Assembly: GCA_011389685.1 (NCBI GenBank)
Contig: JAABTV010000002.1
Coordinates: forward strand, 52,328 to 116,327
DNA: 64,000 nucleotides
Source of the DNA: Paracoccaceae bacterium
GTDB lineage: Bacteria > Pseudomonadota > Alphaproteobacteria > Rhodobacterales > Rhodobacteraceae
Reading direction: 5' to 3'
The first letter of the stretch is position 1. Each line of letters starts with the position of its first letter. Shown here in pieces: positions 46,882 through 56,479 of this stretch. The notes below the pieces were generated by a model. That model searched no databases. It saw only the letters and a list, made by a program, of their open reading frames with translations, and was not told the DNA's origin. Both the position numbers and the translations under genes were made by a program.

Positions 46882-46910
46882 ATATGGAGCCCATGGGCCC
46901 AAGGCACAAG
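46882..46910 (-). promoter_or_regulatory. Possible heat-shock (RpoH-type) promoter for hslVU
   Basis: CTTGTG, 17 bases, CCATATAGG on the minus strand, 27 bp before the hslV ATG. This resembles the CTTG/CCATAT pattern of RpoH promoters and fits the usual heat control of hslVU. Confidence 0.4.
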
Positions 46911-46954
46911 GCCCGGGCTTGCGCGGGCCGGGGCGGCACCCTAGCCTGCCGGCC

Positions 46955-47869
46955 ATGAGCGATGCCCGCATCCTGAGCTTCTATCTCGAACCCGGCCTGA
47001 AAGAGAGCGCGGAGGCGGGGGAGCACAATTTCCTGGGCAAGATTGCGGCGGTGGCGCGGGCGGCGGATTTCGAGATTTTCTACCAAGGGAACGGACCGGA
47101 GGAACGGCAGAAATCCCTTGAGCGAAAGGGGTTTGCGCTGTTCCACATGGAGCCGCCGACGCATAGGTGCGCGGTGACGGTGCGGCGGGCCTACAGCTAT
47201 CCGTTCTGGTCGATCGAGCGGACGGAAAAACGCTGGGAGTTCGACGTGGCGCGGGCGGTTTTCGATCCCGGTGCGGTCCTGGCGAAAGAGGCGGCGCGGT
47301 TCGCCGGGTTCTGGCGCAAGCGGTTTTTCGGGGAGTGGCCGGAGACTGGCGAAAAGGGCCATGTTTATGCGGCCCTGCAGGGGCGGCTGTTGGAGCATCG
47401 GTCGTTTCAGTCCTGCGCGCCCATTGAGATGTTGCGCGCGGTGCTGCGACAGGAACGGCAAAGGCCGGTGGTGGCAGGGCTGCATCCGAATGAAGTCTAT
47501 ACGGAGGCCGAGCTGCAAGCCCTTGAAACGCTGAGGAAATCCCACCCGAATCTTGATATCCGAAGGGGCGGGATGGAGGCGCTTTTGCCGGGTTGTTCCT
47601 ATGTGGTGACGCAGAATTCAGGCGTCGGGTTCATGGGGCTTTTCCATGCCCGGCCCCTGGTGTTGTTCGGGCGGGCGGATTTTCATCATATCGCCTTGAA
47701 AACATGGGAGATTGGCGTGGAGGAGGCGCTGCGCCGGGCGCCGGGGCATGACCCCGATTTCGAGGGTTACCTGTGGTGGTTCTGGCAGAAAATGGCGATC
47801 AATGCGGGCCGTCCCGAAGCAGAGGAAAGGATCGCCCAAAGGCTGCGCGATCACGGCTGGCCGGTGTAA
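46955..47869 (+). CDS. Capsule-polysaccharide-type protein (KpsS/KpsC-like)
   Basis: Protein of 304 residues with no signal peptide. The C-terminal segment CSYVVTQNSGVGFMGLFHARPLVLFGRADFHHIA resembles the conserved end of capsule synthesis proteins, where a Ser/Thr-rich loop precedes a G-x-P-V-like strand. VVAGLHPNEVYTEAELQAL is another plausible sugar-binding part. I infer a role in adding or modifying a surface sugar. It stands alone, divergent from hslV, with a copy of the three-fold repeat 28 bp after its stop. Start at 46955; the longer track ORF begins inside hslV. Confidence 0.65.
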   Translation: MSDARILSFYLEPGLKESAEAGEHNFLGKIAAVARAADFEIFYQGNGPEERQKSLERKGFALFHMEPPTHRCAVTVRRAYSYPFWSIERTEKRWEFDVARAVFDPGAVLAKEAARFAGFWRKRFFGEWPETGEKGHVYAALQGRLLEHRSFQSCAPIEMLRAVLRQERQRPVVAGLHPNEVYTEAELQALETLRKSHPNLDIRRGGMEALLPGCSYVVTQNSGVGFMGLFHARPLVLFGRADFHHIALKTWEIGVEEALRRAPGHDPDFEGYLWWFWQKMAINAGRPEAEERIAQRLRDHGWPV

Positions 47870-47896
47870 AGATTAACGGCGATTTTCTGCGAAAAA

Positions 47897-47953
47897 TCGG
47901 GGGGTGATATGTGTATGACTCCCGGCTGACATCCGGCTGCCGTTGGATTCGCC
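47897..47953 (+). repeat. Intergenic repeat, copy B
   Basis: GGGGGGTGATATGTGTATGA, then CCCGGCTGACATCCGGCTGC. Same block order as copies A and C. It lies 28 bp after the capsule-type gene. Downstream is TTAAGGCGCGTTAA. Confidence 0.6.
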
Positions 47954-48034
47954 CAAAGGTTAAGGCGCGTTAAGTTAATGCACCGTGCGGTGCTTTCGCA
48001 CCACCCCGCGGGCCGGCGCTGCCCTTCGTGCCAT

Positions 48035-48066
48035 GAAAAAGCCCCGCGCCGGGAACCGGGCGGGGC
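48035..48066 (-). terminator. Intrinsic terminator of trxA
   Basis: On the minus strand GCCCCGCCCGG-TTC-CCGGCGCGGGGC forms a long GC hairpin followed directly by TTTTT, 29 bp after the trxA stop. A clear Rho-independent terminator. Confidence 0.85.
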
Positions 48067-48095
48067 CTTGTCTTGTCACAGATGGAAAGCGGCGA

Positions 48096-48416
48096 TCAGA
48101 TCGACTCTTCGATCCAGCTTTGCAGCGCGGCCTTGGGCTTGGCGCCGGCCATGTTCGACACGACCTGTCCGTCCTTGAAGAGGAACAACGCCGGAATGCC
48201 GCGCACGCCCAAAGCGGCGGGCGCGTTGGGGTTGCTGTCGACATCGACCTTCACGATCTTGACCTTGCCTTGCATTTCCTCGGACAGTTCTTCGAGGGCG
48301 GGGCCGATCATCTTGCAGGGGCCGCACCATTCGGCCCAGAAATCGACCACGACCGGAAGGTCGGCATTCTTGACCTCGGTATCAAAGGTGTCGTCGGTGA
48401 CAGCAACAGTTGCCAT
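48096..48416 (-). CDS. trxA: Thioredoxin
   Basis: General disulfide reductase. The active site WAEWCGPCK has C31 and C34; [15 protein letters not shown] holds the cis-proline. 106 residues with the start at 48416, nine bases from AGGAG. It follows addA on the same strand but has its own promoter and terminator. Confidence 0.96.
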   Translation of the reverse strand: MATVAVTDDTFDTEVKNADLPVVVDFWAEWCGPCKMIGPALEELSEEMQGKVKIVKVDVDSNPNAPAALGVRGIPALFLFKDGQVVSNMAGAKPKAALQSWIEESI

Positions 48417-48457
48417 TTGCGTTTCTCCTGTATCGGGATTGCGAGAGCTTGCCATGA

Positions 48458-48486
48458 AACCTAGGGGCGGCAGCGGAGAGCGTCAA
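48458..48486 (-). promoter_or_regulatory. Promoter for trxA
   Basis: TTGACG, 17 bases, TAGGTT on the minus strand, overlapping the last codon and stop of addA. It would let trxA be expressed independently of addAB. Confidence 0.55.
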
Positions 48487-51400
48487 GCTAACGAGGTATC
48501 TTGCAATGCGCCAGTCACAAGATCATGAGGCAGGCGCATGAGGGTGGCGTCGCGGGTCCAGAGCAGGGCGGTGGCGACGGGCCTGCCGGGGTAGATCTGG
48601 GTGAGTGCCGAGGCATAGGCGCCCATTTGCCGCAAGAGCGCGTCGGGCACGGTCTCGGGGGTGTCGGGGATGCTGGCGTTGGTCTTGAAGTCAACGGCGA
48701 GGATTTCGTCGGGGCCGATCAGAAGGCGGTCGATGATGCCATGCATGCGTCGCCCGCCCAGCTCGGGCAGGGCGGCGGAGACCGGCACTTCGGTCAGCGC
48801 GTCGGGCGCAAAGATCGGCGCAAGGCCGGGTTTGGTGAGCACGTTGTGCGCTTCGGCGAGAAGCAGGGCAAGCTCGTCACCGTCCGCGGCGTCGGGGCCA
48901 TTCGCCAGCAGCCGGGCGGCGATCGCGGCCCAGCGATCCGGTGGATGGGCGGGCAGGAATTCGAGCAGGCGGTGGACCTGTCGCCCGCGCCGCTTGGCCG
49001 CGTCTTCATCGAGACCGGACTCGCCCGGGAGCGCCTTGTCCCCCGGCAGGTCGGACGGGGCGAGCGCGGCGGGACGCGGATCGGGGATCGGCGCGGGGCG
49101 GTGGAAATACACGGGGATCGCAGGTGGGGACGGTGGGGACGTGTCCTTGGATTCAGTCTCTGATCCGGCCCAGATGCCGTGTTCGAGCCGCAGGCCTGGC
49201 GTGTCGCCCAGCCCTTCGCCCAGGTCGAAATGGTGCGGCGTGGCGCCGGTGGATTCCATCGCGAGGCGGATCTTGTCATACCAGCTTTGTTCGTCCTTTC
49301 CCAACTCGCCCGCGGCGGCGACGATCAGCCATTTCTCGGCCCGGGTCATGGCGACATAGAGCAGGCGGTCGCGTTCCTGCCGGTCACGCTCGCGTTGATG
49401 GTCGAGCGCGTCGCGCAGGACGGGCGGGGTTTCGCTGGCAAGGGTTTTCCAGAGCGGCGGGCCGTCATGTCTGACGATCTCGTTGCGGACGTGATCGGGC
49501 CGCTGTCCGGTGTCGGGCAGGATCACGATGGGTGATTCGAGCCCCTTGGCGCCGTGCACGGTCATCACCCGGATGCGGCCGCCTTCGCTGTCCTGCTGGC
49601 GCTTGATCTCGATGTCTTCGGTCTCCATCGAGGTCAGGAATCCGGTGAGCGAGGGCACGGATTGCCCCTCATAGGCCAGCGCCTGCTGCAGGAGCGCGTC
49701 GATCCCGTCTTCGGCCTCGGTGCCGAGGCGGGCGAGCAGGCGGCGGCGACCGCGATGACGGGTGAGCAGCCGTTCGATCAGGTCATAGGGGCGCAGGAAA
49801 TCGGCCCAATAGCGCAGATCATCAAGAATGGTGAGGGTTTCGGGGTGGTCGGAGCTGTTCCTGAGGGCCTCCCAGAGATAGCTGCGGCGGGCATGGGCAA
49901 GGGTGAAAAGCGCCTGTTCGGACCAGTCGAAGAACGGCGATTTCAGCGCGGTGGCCAGCGCCAGATCGTCCTCGGGCGTGGCGAGGAATTGCAGGAGCGC
50001 GGCGATGTCGCGCACCGCCAGCTCACCGCCGATGCGCAGACGGTCGGCCCCGGCGATGGGTAGGTTCCGCGATTTGCATTCGCGGATGATGGCGTGAAAG
50101 AGCGGCGACCGGCGCTGCACGAGGATCAGGAAATCCCCGGCATGAACCGGGCGCATATGGCTCTGATCCAGCGGAATCCGGGTTTTCGCGGCGATCATGC
50201 GGTCGATCTGGCGGGCCACGGCGCGGGCCAGCCGGGCGCTGTGGTGATCGGGGCCTGTGAGGTCGACCGGGTCGTCCCAGTTGGGGCGGCCGGCCTTCTC
50301 GGTTTTTTCGATATGCGGCCAGAGATCGACCCGCCCGGGCAGGGCGTCGAAAAAGGCGATATGGGTTTCCTCGGGCGTGAAGCCCGCGGATTCGCGCCCC
50401 TTGAAGGTTTCATCGACAAGGCCCAACACCGCGCGGGACGAGCGGAAAGACCAGGCCAGCATCCGGTTTTCCAGCGGTGAGTTGGTCAGCGCAAGACGGG
50501 TGTCGAACTCGGCCCGCATCCGGTCGAATTCGCGTGGATCGGCGCCCTGGAAGGAATAGATCGACTGTTTTTTGTCGCCGACTACAAAGATTGTGCGGGA
50601 GATGTCGGCGCGGGCACCCTCGCCGCTGGTGAATTCCTGGGCGAGGCGTTCGATCACGCTCCATTGCACCGGCGAGGTGTCTTGTGCCTCGTCGACAAGG
50701 ATATGGTCGATCCCGCCATCGAGCCGGTAGAGCACCCAGGCCGCGACGCGATCATCGGTCAGGAGCGCGCGGGTCTTGCGAATTAGATCGTCGAAATCGA
50801 GCCAGCCGCGAGCCTGTTTTTCCTGTTCGTAACGGGTGAGGAAGGCGCGGGCGAAGCCATGCAGGGCGAGGGTCTTGTGGGCGGCGGCGAGGGCGATTCG
50901 ATGTTCCCGCGCCTCTTCGACCCGCTGCATGAGCGCGTTGAGCGAGTCGAGAATGTCGGGATCGAGCTTGTCGCGGGTGGCCTTGGTGGGAAAGGTGCCG
51001 ATCTTGGCGGTGAAGGGTGAATTGGCGCCATCGCCGGTAAGCAGCACGTTTTCGAGAACAGGGAGTGCGGCGAGGGTGATGTCGCGCAAGGGGGCCAGTT
51101 TATCGTGGGCCTTCACGTCATTGGTGCTGCCCGCTGCAAGGGCGGGGAGAAGGGCCTTGAAAATGGCGGGCTCATCGCCGTTGAAGGCCATTGCGGCAAG
51201 GGCGGATTCGGAGAAATCTGGAGCGAGATCGAACAGGCGAATGGCATCGTCAACGGACAGGGTTTCGGCAAATCCCACAGCGTTAGAGACGATTTCGCCG
51301 GTCAGCTTGTCGAGATCGCCGCTCAGGTGCCGGGCCAGGTCGGCGACCAGGGGGCGGTCGGGGCCGTCTGCCATGGTCTCGACGATATCGGCGCGCAGGA

Positions 51401-51863
51401 GTCGGGCGGTGTGCTCATCCATCTCGGTGAAGCGGGGGGTTACGCCGGCTTCGAGGGGGAAGCGGCGCAGGATCGAGGAGCAGAAGGCGTGGATCGTCTG
51501 GATCTTGAGCCCGCCCGGCGTCTCGATGGCCTGGGCAAAGAGACGGCGGGCATCCTGGAGGTTTTCGGGTGTAACAGTCTCTGAAATGCCCAGATCATGA
51601 AGCTCTTTGCGGAGCCTTGCATCGGATAGCATGGCCCATTCGCCGAGCCGGTCGAACAGCCGGTTCTGCATCTCGGAGGCGGCGGCCTTGGTATAGGTGA
51701 GACAAAGGATGTTCTGGGGGCTCACCTCATCAAGCAGGAGCCGCGCCACGCGGTCGGTGAGCACGCGGGTCTTGCCCGACCCGGCATTCGCCGAAAGCCA
51801 GGTCGAGCGGTCGGGGCGGGCAGCCTCGATCTGGGCCAGGGTGGCGTCGTCGGGGGTGGTCAT
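48483..51863 (-). CDS. addA: Double-strand break repair helicase-nuclease AddA
   Basis: UvrD-type helicase plus RecB-like nuclease that, with AddB, processes DNA ends for recombination. Walker A is SANAGSGKTRVLTDRV; IDHILVDEAQDTSPVQW is Walker B; VMTVHGAKGLESPIVILPDT is motif V. The nuclease motif GPDEILAVDFKTN is at the C-terminus. I start at the ATG at 51863 (MTTPDDATLAQ, 1126 residues), overlapping the addB stop by four bases. Confidence 0.95.
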   Translation of the reverse strand: MTTPDDATLAQIEAARPDRSTWLSANAGSGKTRVLTDRVARLLLDEVSPQNILCLTYTKAAASEMQNRLFDRLGEWAMLSDARLRKELHDLGISETVTPENLQDARRLFAQAIETPGGLKIQTIHAFCSSILRRFPLEAGVTPRFTEMDEHTARLLRADIVETMADGPDRPLVADLARHLSGDLDKLTGEIVSNAVGFAETLSVDDAIRLFDLAPDFSESALAAMAFNGDEPAIFKALLPALAAGSTNDVKAHDKLAPLRDITLAALPVLENVLLTGDGANSPFTAKIGTFPTKATRDKLDPDILDSLNALMQRVEEAREHRIALAAAHKTLALHGFARAFLTRYEQEKQARGWLDFDDLIRKTRALLTDDRVAAWVLYRLDGGIDHILVDEAQDTSPVQWSVIERLAQEFTSGEGARADISRTIFVVGDKKQSIYSFQGADPREFDRMRAEFDTRLALTNSPLENRMLAWSFRSSRAVLGLVDETFKGRESAGFTPEETHIAFFDALPGRVDLWPHIEKTEKAGRPNWDDPVDLTGPDHHSARLARAVARQIDRMIAAKTRIPLDQSHMRPVHAGDFLILVQRRSPLFHAIIRECKSRNLPIAGADRLRIGGELAVRDIAALLQFLATPEDDLALATALKSPFFDWSEQALFTLAHARRSYLWEALRNSSDHPETLTILDDLRYWADFLRPYDLIERLLTRHRGRRRLLARLGTEAEDGIDALLQQALAYEGQSVPSLTGFLTSMETEDIEIKRQQDSEGGRIRVMTVHGAKGLESPIVILPDTGQRPDHVRNEIVRHDGPPLWKTLASETPPVLRDALDHQRERDRQERDRLLYVAMTRAEKWLIVAAAGELGKDEQSWYDKIRLAMESTGATPHHFDLGEGLGDTPGLRLEHGIWAGSETESKDTSPPSPPAIPVYFHRPAPIPDPRPAALAPSDLPGDKALPGESGLDEDAAKRRGRQVHRLLEFLPAHPPDRWAAIAARLLANGPDAADGDELALLLAEAHNVLTKPGLAPIFAPDALTEVPVSAALPELGGRRMHGIIDRLLIGPDEILAVDFKTNASIPDTPETVPDALLRQMGAYASALTQIYPGRPVATALLWTRDATLMRLPHDLVTGALQDTSLA

Positions 51864-54796
51864 TTCAGCACCTCGGGTGTCGGGGTCTCGGTGATGTCCC
51901 ATTCGCCGAAGCGGGCGAGTTGATCGTAATCGCCGACCTGGGTGGTCTCGAACATGGCGCGACGTGACAGGAAGCCCTGATCGGGCGAGAGATAGCGGGC
52001 GATGAGGCGCCGGAACCCGGCCGTGAACTCGGGCAGCGATATATCGGAAAGCGGTGCGGCGACCTGACTGGGCGAAGACCCCAGACCGATATAGAAGGCG
52101 CCCGCGACAGGGGCGGCGGGGATATCGGTGAAACCGCCTTGTTCGGCAATAACAGTCTCTAATATGAGCTGTTTGTCGAAATGTTTTTGCTCGTCCTTCC
52201 CGGGAACCGCTCCGGTCTTGTAGTCATAGATCAGCAGCGCGCCGGAGCGGTCGCGGTCGATCCGGTCGGCGGTGCCGGTGAGGGTGAAGCCGATATCGTC
52301 GAAGGCGATCTTGCCCCGTGTTTCATAGCCGATGGGGTCGGCATGGGCGCGCCGGGCCTCTTCCTCGGCCAGAAACGCATCGACCACCCGTTCGAGCCGG
52401 GCCAGCCAGATCAGCCGTTCGGCGGGCCATGGCAGGGATGACTCGAACACCTCGCGCGCCGTGGCCATGAGCGTGTCGCGATTGCGCGCCTCGGGGGTGT
52501 CGGCGGTGTCGCGGATGAAACGCTCCATCACCTCGTGGGTGACGATTCCGCGGATGAGTGCGTCGGGCAGGCGCATCAGCGGATCAAGCGGGCGCAGCCC
52601 GAGAACATGTCGGGCATAGATCGCGTAGGGGTCGCGGATCAGTTTCTTGATCTCGGTCACGGAAAGCCGGCGCGGGCGCGCGGCGGCGGGCGGCTTGGGC
52701 GCGGGGCGGGGCCGGGGATGGGCGGGGCCGGGATCTTCGAGCGCGTCGGCCAGCGCCAGCCAATGCGCGCCGCGATCCTGCATGGTTTTGAGCGCGGTGG
52801 CACCGCCCTGATCCGGGAGACCGGCGAGCAGGTTCTGCAAGCGGTTGAGCCAGCGCGAGACCACGGTTTCGGCGTCGTCCGAACGGGTTGAGCGGGTGAG
52901 CCAGACCTCGGGCGCGGCGATGGCCTGTTGGAAATCATGCGCGGAGAGGCCGATTCGCCGTTCGGGCAACAGGAGTCCGGCCTTGTGCCGGAGCGCGCGG
53001 TTGAGCCACGGGTCGGGGTTTGGGGCCTCGGGCCAGGTGCCGTCGTTGAGCCCGGCGAGGATCAGGAGGTCGGCGCCCTGAACCCGGGCTTCGAGCGTGC
53101 CCCAGATGAGGATCCGGGGGTGCGGGGTTTCGACCTTTCGCACATCGCCATCGCCCAGGACCGCGCCGAAGAGGTCGGCATAATCGCGCGCGTTCAGCGT
53201 GCCACCGTGGGGGGCGGCGTCGAGAAAGGCGTCGACCACCTGTTTGGCGGCGCGCCCGTCGGCCTCGGCCCAGGGGTGGGGCGTGGCGTTGGGATCGTGA
53301 CCCTGGACGGCGCGGTTCAGAAGGGCAAGATGCGTCTCTAACCTTGCGGAAATGGGCATTTCCTGCGGGCTGTGGTGGGTGGTGAAGGTTTCGGCCACCC
53401 ACGCGGCCCATGCATCGGCGTCGCGGTTCTTGCGCCCGGTGGCCCAGCTCGTGATCGCCTCGGCATCCGGGTAGGGCGGGCCGTTGCGGCGGATGTGAAG
53501 TTCGAGATCGCGGGTGAAGCGCAGGTGATCGCCGCGACCCTTGGCGCCATGGGTGAGTGGGTGTTTGAGCAGGGTCAGGAGCGCATCGGCAGTCAGCCGG
53601 TCCTCGAACAGCCCGGCGATATGGCGCATCAGCCGCCCGATGGCCGAAAGCTGAAGCGGCTCGCCGGCGCTGTCGTCGGGCAGGATGTTCCAGCGGTCGA
53701 GCGCGGCGGCGACCTGACGGGTGAGGCCACGGTCGGGGGTTATGAGCGCGGCGGTCTCGCCCTTTTCGGCGGCGTCGCGCAGGCGGAGCGCGATGGCCAG
53801 CGCCTCGTGCCGTTGGGTCGGGGCCTCGATCAGGGTCATGTTGCCGGTTGCGGGGCGCAGATCGCCCAGCGCCGGGCCGTCGCGCAACCATTGATCGGTG
53901 ACGGGCGCGGGGCGCAGGGCGAGCGACACGAGACGGTTGCGCGCGGGGTTGGGGGCCTCGGCCCCGGGCCATGGGCGGATATCGGAGGCGTCGATCCCGA
54001 GGCCCTGCATCAGCGCGTGAAAGCGGTATTGCGGGTGATCCTCGGAGAGCATCGGATCGTCGAGCGTGCCCCAGAGATCGGCCGGCATGTCGAAATCGAA
54101 GCCCGGCAGGACGAGCGCGCCACGCGGCAAGCGGGCCACCGCCTGCATCAGGCGTTGGGTCGTGCCGCGCGACCCGGTGGAGCCGGCGACGATCACCGGA
54201 TCGGTGGGGGGCGCCTCGGCCCAGCGCGCGATGAGGCGGTCGACGATCAGGCGCTGGCGCGCCTCGGTATCGGGCGGCTCGCCGGTATCGTCGAAATAAT
54301 GCTGCACGATCGACAGGAAATTCACCGTGCGCGCCCAGTGGCCGGATTGGTCGCTGACATCGAGCCCGGCAATGGTCTCGGGGGTGACGCCTTCGCCCTG
54401 CATCTCGGCCATGAGTGCGGCAAGGCTGTCGGCGAGGTCATAGAGCGCGGATCGGGGCGCGAACCCGTCGCTGGCGTCGAGAAAGCGCGAGATGAGAGGG
54501 ATGAGTTCGAGCCGTCGCCGCAGGGGCGGCACAGGGGGCGGGAACTCGTCGAGCGCGGTCAGTTCACCCAGATCGGTGACGAGCGAGAGCCGGGGCAGGA
54601 GCAGTGCCGGGCCATCGTCGAACAGCGCATGGATGCGGCGGGCCATGCGGCGGGTGTTGACGATAAGGTGAACGCGTGCCAGCGACTCGGGCGGGTCGGT
54701 GACGTAATGCGCGCGCAGTCCGTCGACCAGCGCGCGGGGGAAATCGGCGCCGGGGGGACAGGCAAGGATGCGGGGCGAGTCGGTGGGGTCAAACAT
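51860..54796 (-). CDS. addB: Double-strand break repair protein AddB
   Basis: Partner of AddA with an inactive helicase-like part and a C-terminal nuclease. The N-terminus differs from UvrD; VIVAGSTGSRGTTQRLMQAV is a degenerate nucleotide-binding region. The nuclease active site is LLIYDYKTGAVPGK near residue 890. The four iron-sulfur cysteines of Bacillus AddB are not seen, as is usual in alphaproteobacteria. 978 residues; it overlaps the murU stop by eight bases. Confidence 0.93.
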   Translation of the reverse strand: MFDPTDSPRILACPPGADFPRALVDGLRAHYVTDPPESLARVHLIVNTRRMARRIHALFDDGPALLLPRLSLVTDLGELTALDEFPPPVPPLRRRLELIPLISRFLDASDGFAPRSALYDLADSLAALMAEMQGEGVTPETIAGLDVSDQSGHWARTVNFLSIVQHYFDDTGEPPDTEARQRLIVDRLIARWAEAPPTDPVIVAGSTGSRGTTQRLMQAVARLPRGALVLPGFDFDMPADLWGTLDDPMLSEDHPQYRFHALMQGLGIDASDIRPWPGAEAPNPARNRLVSLALRPAPVTDQWLRDGPALGDLRPATGNMTLIEAPTQRHEALAIALRLRDAAEKGETAALITPDRGLTRQVAAALDRWNILPDDSAGEPLQLSAIGRLMRHIAGLFEDRLTADALLTLLKHPLTHGAKGRGDHLRFTRDLELHIRRNGPPYPDAEAITSWATGRKNRDADAWAAWVAETFTTHHSPQEMPISARLETHLALLNRAVQGHDPNATPHPWAEADGRAAKQVVDAFLDAAPHGGTLNARDYADLFGAVLGDGDVRKVETPHPRILIWGTLEARVQGADLLILAGLNDGTWPEAPNPDPWLNRALRHKAGLLLPERRIGLSAHDFQQAIAAPEVWLTRSTRSDDAETVVSRWLNRLQNLLAGLPDQGGATALKTMQDRGAHWLALADALEDPGPAHPRPRPAPKPPAAARPRRLSVTEIKKLIRDPYAIYARHVLGLRPLDPLMRLPDALIRGIVTHEVMERFIRDTADTPEARNRDTLMATAREVFESSLPWPAERLIWLARLERVVDAFLAEEEARRAHADPIGYETRGKIAFDDIGFTLTGTADRIDRDRSGALLIYDYKTGAVPGKDEQKHFDKQLILETVIAEQGGFTDIPAAPVAGAFYIGLGSSPSQVAAPLSDISLPEFTAGFRRLIARYLSPDQGFLSRRAMFETTQVGDYDQLARFGEWDITETPTPEVLK

Positions 54797-55481
54797 CGCT
54801 GTCCTCCAGCAACCGTTCGGCCAGCGCGATGCCCTCGGGATGGCCTACGTCGCACCATTTGCCCGGATAGGGCAGGCCATGGAGGCGGCCGGACCCGGCC
54901 ATGCGATCCCAGAGCAGGTTGAGCGAGAAGGCGTGCTCGGGGATGTCGTGCAGCAGGTCGGTCCTGACGATCTGCACGCCGCCATAGACCTGGCCAGGGC
55001 CGCGGGTCAGGCGGCCGGTGTCATCGAGCAGGAAATCGCCCTGCCCCGCATGGCCGATGGCGCGGGGCTTGGGCACGCAGATCAAAAGCGCGTCCATCTC
55101 GTCCGGGTTCCACGCCCCGGCCAGAAGCGAAAGCGGGTTGGGGCCGCGCCAGACCGCATCGGTGTTCATGGTAAAGACCGGCCCCGGCCCGAGATGCGGC
55201 AGGGCATGGCGCAGCCCGCCGCCAGTGTCGAGGATGTCGGGTGTTTCATGCGAAAATGCAATGCCGCGCCCGTCAAGGTGCTCGATGAGGGGTTCGGGAC
55301 AGTAATGCAGGTTGGCCACCACGCGGGAGAGGTTCATCGGTGACACGAGGCTCAGCGCATGGTCGATCAGCGGGCGGCCGGCCACCGGGATCATCGGCTT
55401 GGGCCGCTCGGCGGTGAGCGCGCCCATGCGGGTGCCGAATCCGGCCGCGAACAGCATTATGGCGTCGGGATGGTCGCGCAT
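54789..55481 (-). CDS. murU: MurNAc-1-phosphate uridylyltransferase
   Basis: Nucleotidyltransferase that makes UDP-MurNAc from recycled MurNAc-1-phosphate, by-passing the fosfomycin-sensitive step. MLFAAGFGTRMGALTAERPKPM is the nucleotide-binding N-terminus. Start at 55481 (AAGGA upstream, 230 residues); it overlaps the amgK end by 25 bp. The amgK-murU pairing is what identifies this as recycling rather than a general sugar nucleotidyltransferase. Confidence 0.88.
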   Translation of the reverse strand: MRDHPDAIMLFAAGFGTRMGALTAERPKPMIPVAGRPLIDHALSLVSPMNLSRVVANLHYCPEPLIEHLDGRGIAFSHETPDILDTGGGLRHALPHLGPGPVFTMNTDAVWRGPNPLSLLAGAWNPDEMDALLICVPKPRAIGHAGQGDFLLDDTGRLTRGPGQVYGGVQIVRTDLLHDIPEHAFSLNLLWDRMAGSGRLHGLPYPGKWCDVGHPEGIALAERLLEDSDV

Positions 55482-56479
55482 TTTTCCTTGAGGGTCCGGA
55501 GCGTGTCGGGGGTGGGTTCGGGGAGCACCCTGCGCAGCAGAGGTGCCACGGGGGCGAGCGCGGGATGAGAGAGATCGCGTTGCAGGAGGTCCCAGACGCG
55601 GGGGATGAGATCGACGTAGTGGGCCTTGCCGTCGCGCAGGCAGAGCCGGGCGAAAACACCCAGGATTCGCAGGTTCCGCTGTGTGCCCAGAAGGTGATAC
55701 GCGGTGTCGAATGCGTCTCTGTTCCACCCTGATCCTGCAATATAGCAGGCGATCATGGCCTGTTCGATCCCGGGCGGCACATCGCGCCGGGCATCCTGCA
55801 GAAGCGAGACGAGATCATAAGCGGGATGGCCCGTCATCGCATCCTGGAAATCGAGCAGGCCGACGCGGGCGGGGCCGTGGCGCGATGGCAGCCAGAGCAG
55901 GTTCTCGGCGTGATAGTCGCGCAGAACCAGGGCGGTTCGTTCGGCGGCGTGGTGCTCGAGAAGTGGCAGGAAGTCGGCGAGGAACCCGGCCCGCGCATCG
56001 GGGTCAGGCGCACGGGCATGGGCGAGATACCAATCGAAGGCGAGCGCGGCCAGCCCGGCCATGAGATGTGGCGAATAGGGGCCCAGGCCAGATGGCAGGG
56101 GGGCATTGTGCAGGGTCAGAAGCACATCGGTCGCGGCCGCGTAAAGCGGGCGTTCAAGGGCGGGGTCGCGGGGGATGACGCGGGCAAAGAGGTCGTCGCC
56201 GAGGTCTTCGAGGAGGAGAAACCCGTTGGCTTCGTCCTCGGCCAGAATGGCCGGGGCGGAAAGACCGAAAGAGGAGAGATGCCGGGCGATGCGGGTAAAG
56301 GGGCGCACGTCCTCGCCCTTTTCAGGCGGGGCGCCCATCAGGACGGCAGGGCCGTGCGATGGGTGGGACAGGCGCATATAGCGGCGGTTCGAGGCGTCAC
56401 CGGCAAGTGGTGCGATGGTGGCGTCCGCCCAGTCGTTTCGGGCCAGGAAACCCGTGGCAAGGGCATCACGCGACGGCAT
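55457..56479 (-). CDS. amgK: Anomeric MurNAc/GlcNAc kinase
   Basis: Aminoglycoside-phosphotransferase-fold kinase that phosphorylates the C1 hydroxyl of MurNAc and GlcNAc in peptidoglycan recycling. LRDYHAENLLWL contains the catalytic aspartate, and GLLDFQDAMTGHPAYDLVSLLQDAR the metal-binding DFQD and downstream aspartate. 340 residues. It overlaps tsaE by 14 bp and murU by 25 bp, so the three are tightly coupled. Confidence 0.88.
   Translation of the reverse strand: MPSRDALATGFLARNDWADATIAPLAGDASNRRYMRLSHPSHGPAVLMGAPPEKGEDVRPFTRIARHLSSFGLSAPAILAEDEANGFLLLEDLGDDLFARVIPRDPALERPLYAAATDVLLTLHNAPLPSGLGPYSPHLMAGLAALAFDWYLAHARAPDPDARAGFLADFLPLLEHHAAERTALVLRDYHAENLLWLPSRHGPARVGLLDFQDAMTGHPAYDLVSLLQDARRDVPPGIEQAMIACYIAGSGWNRDAFDTAYHLLGTQRNLRILGVFARLCLRDGKAHYVDLIPRVWDLLQRDLSHPALAPVAPLLRRVLPEPTPDTLRTLKEKCATIPTP

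Noticed and set aside
47957-47979. CtrA-type site after repeat B
   Set aside because: TTAA-N6-TTAA differs from the N7 spacing of the known consensus, and a single near-match is weak evidence.
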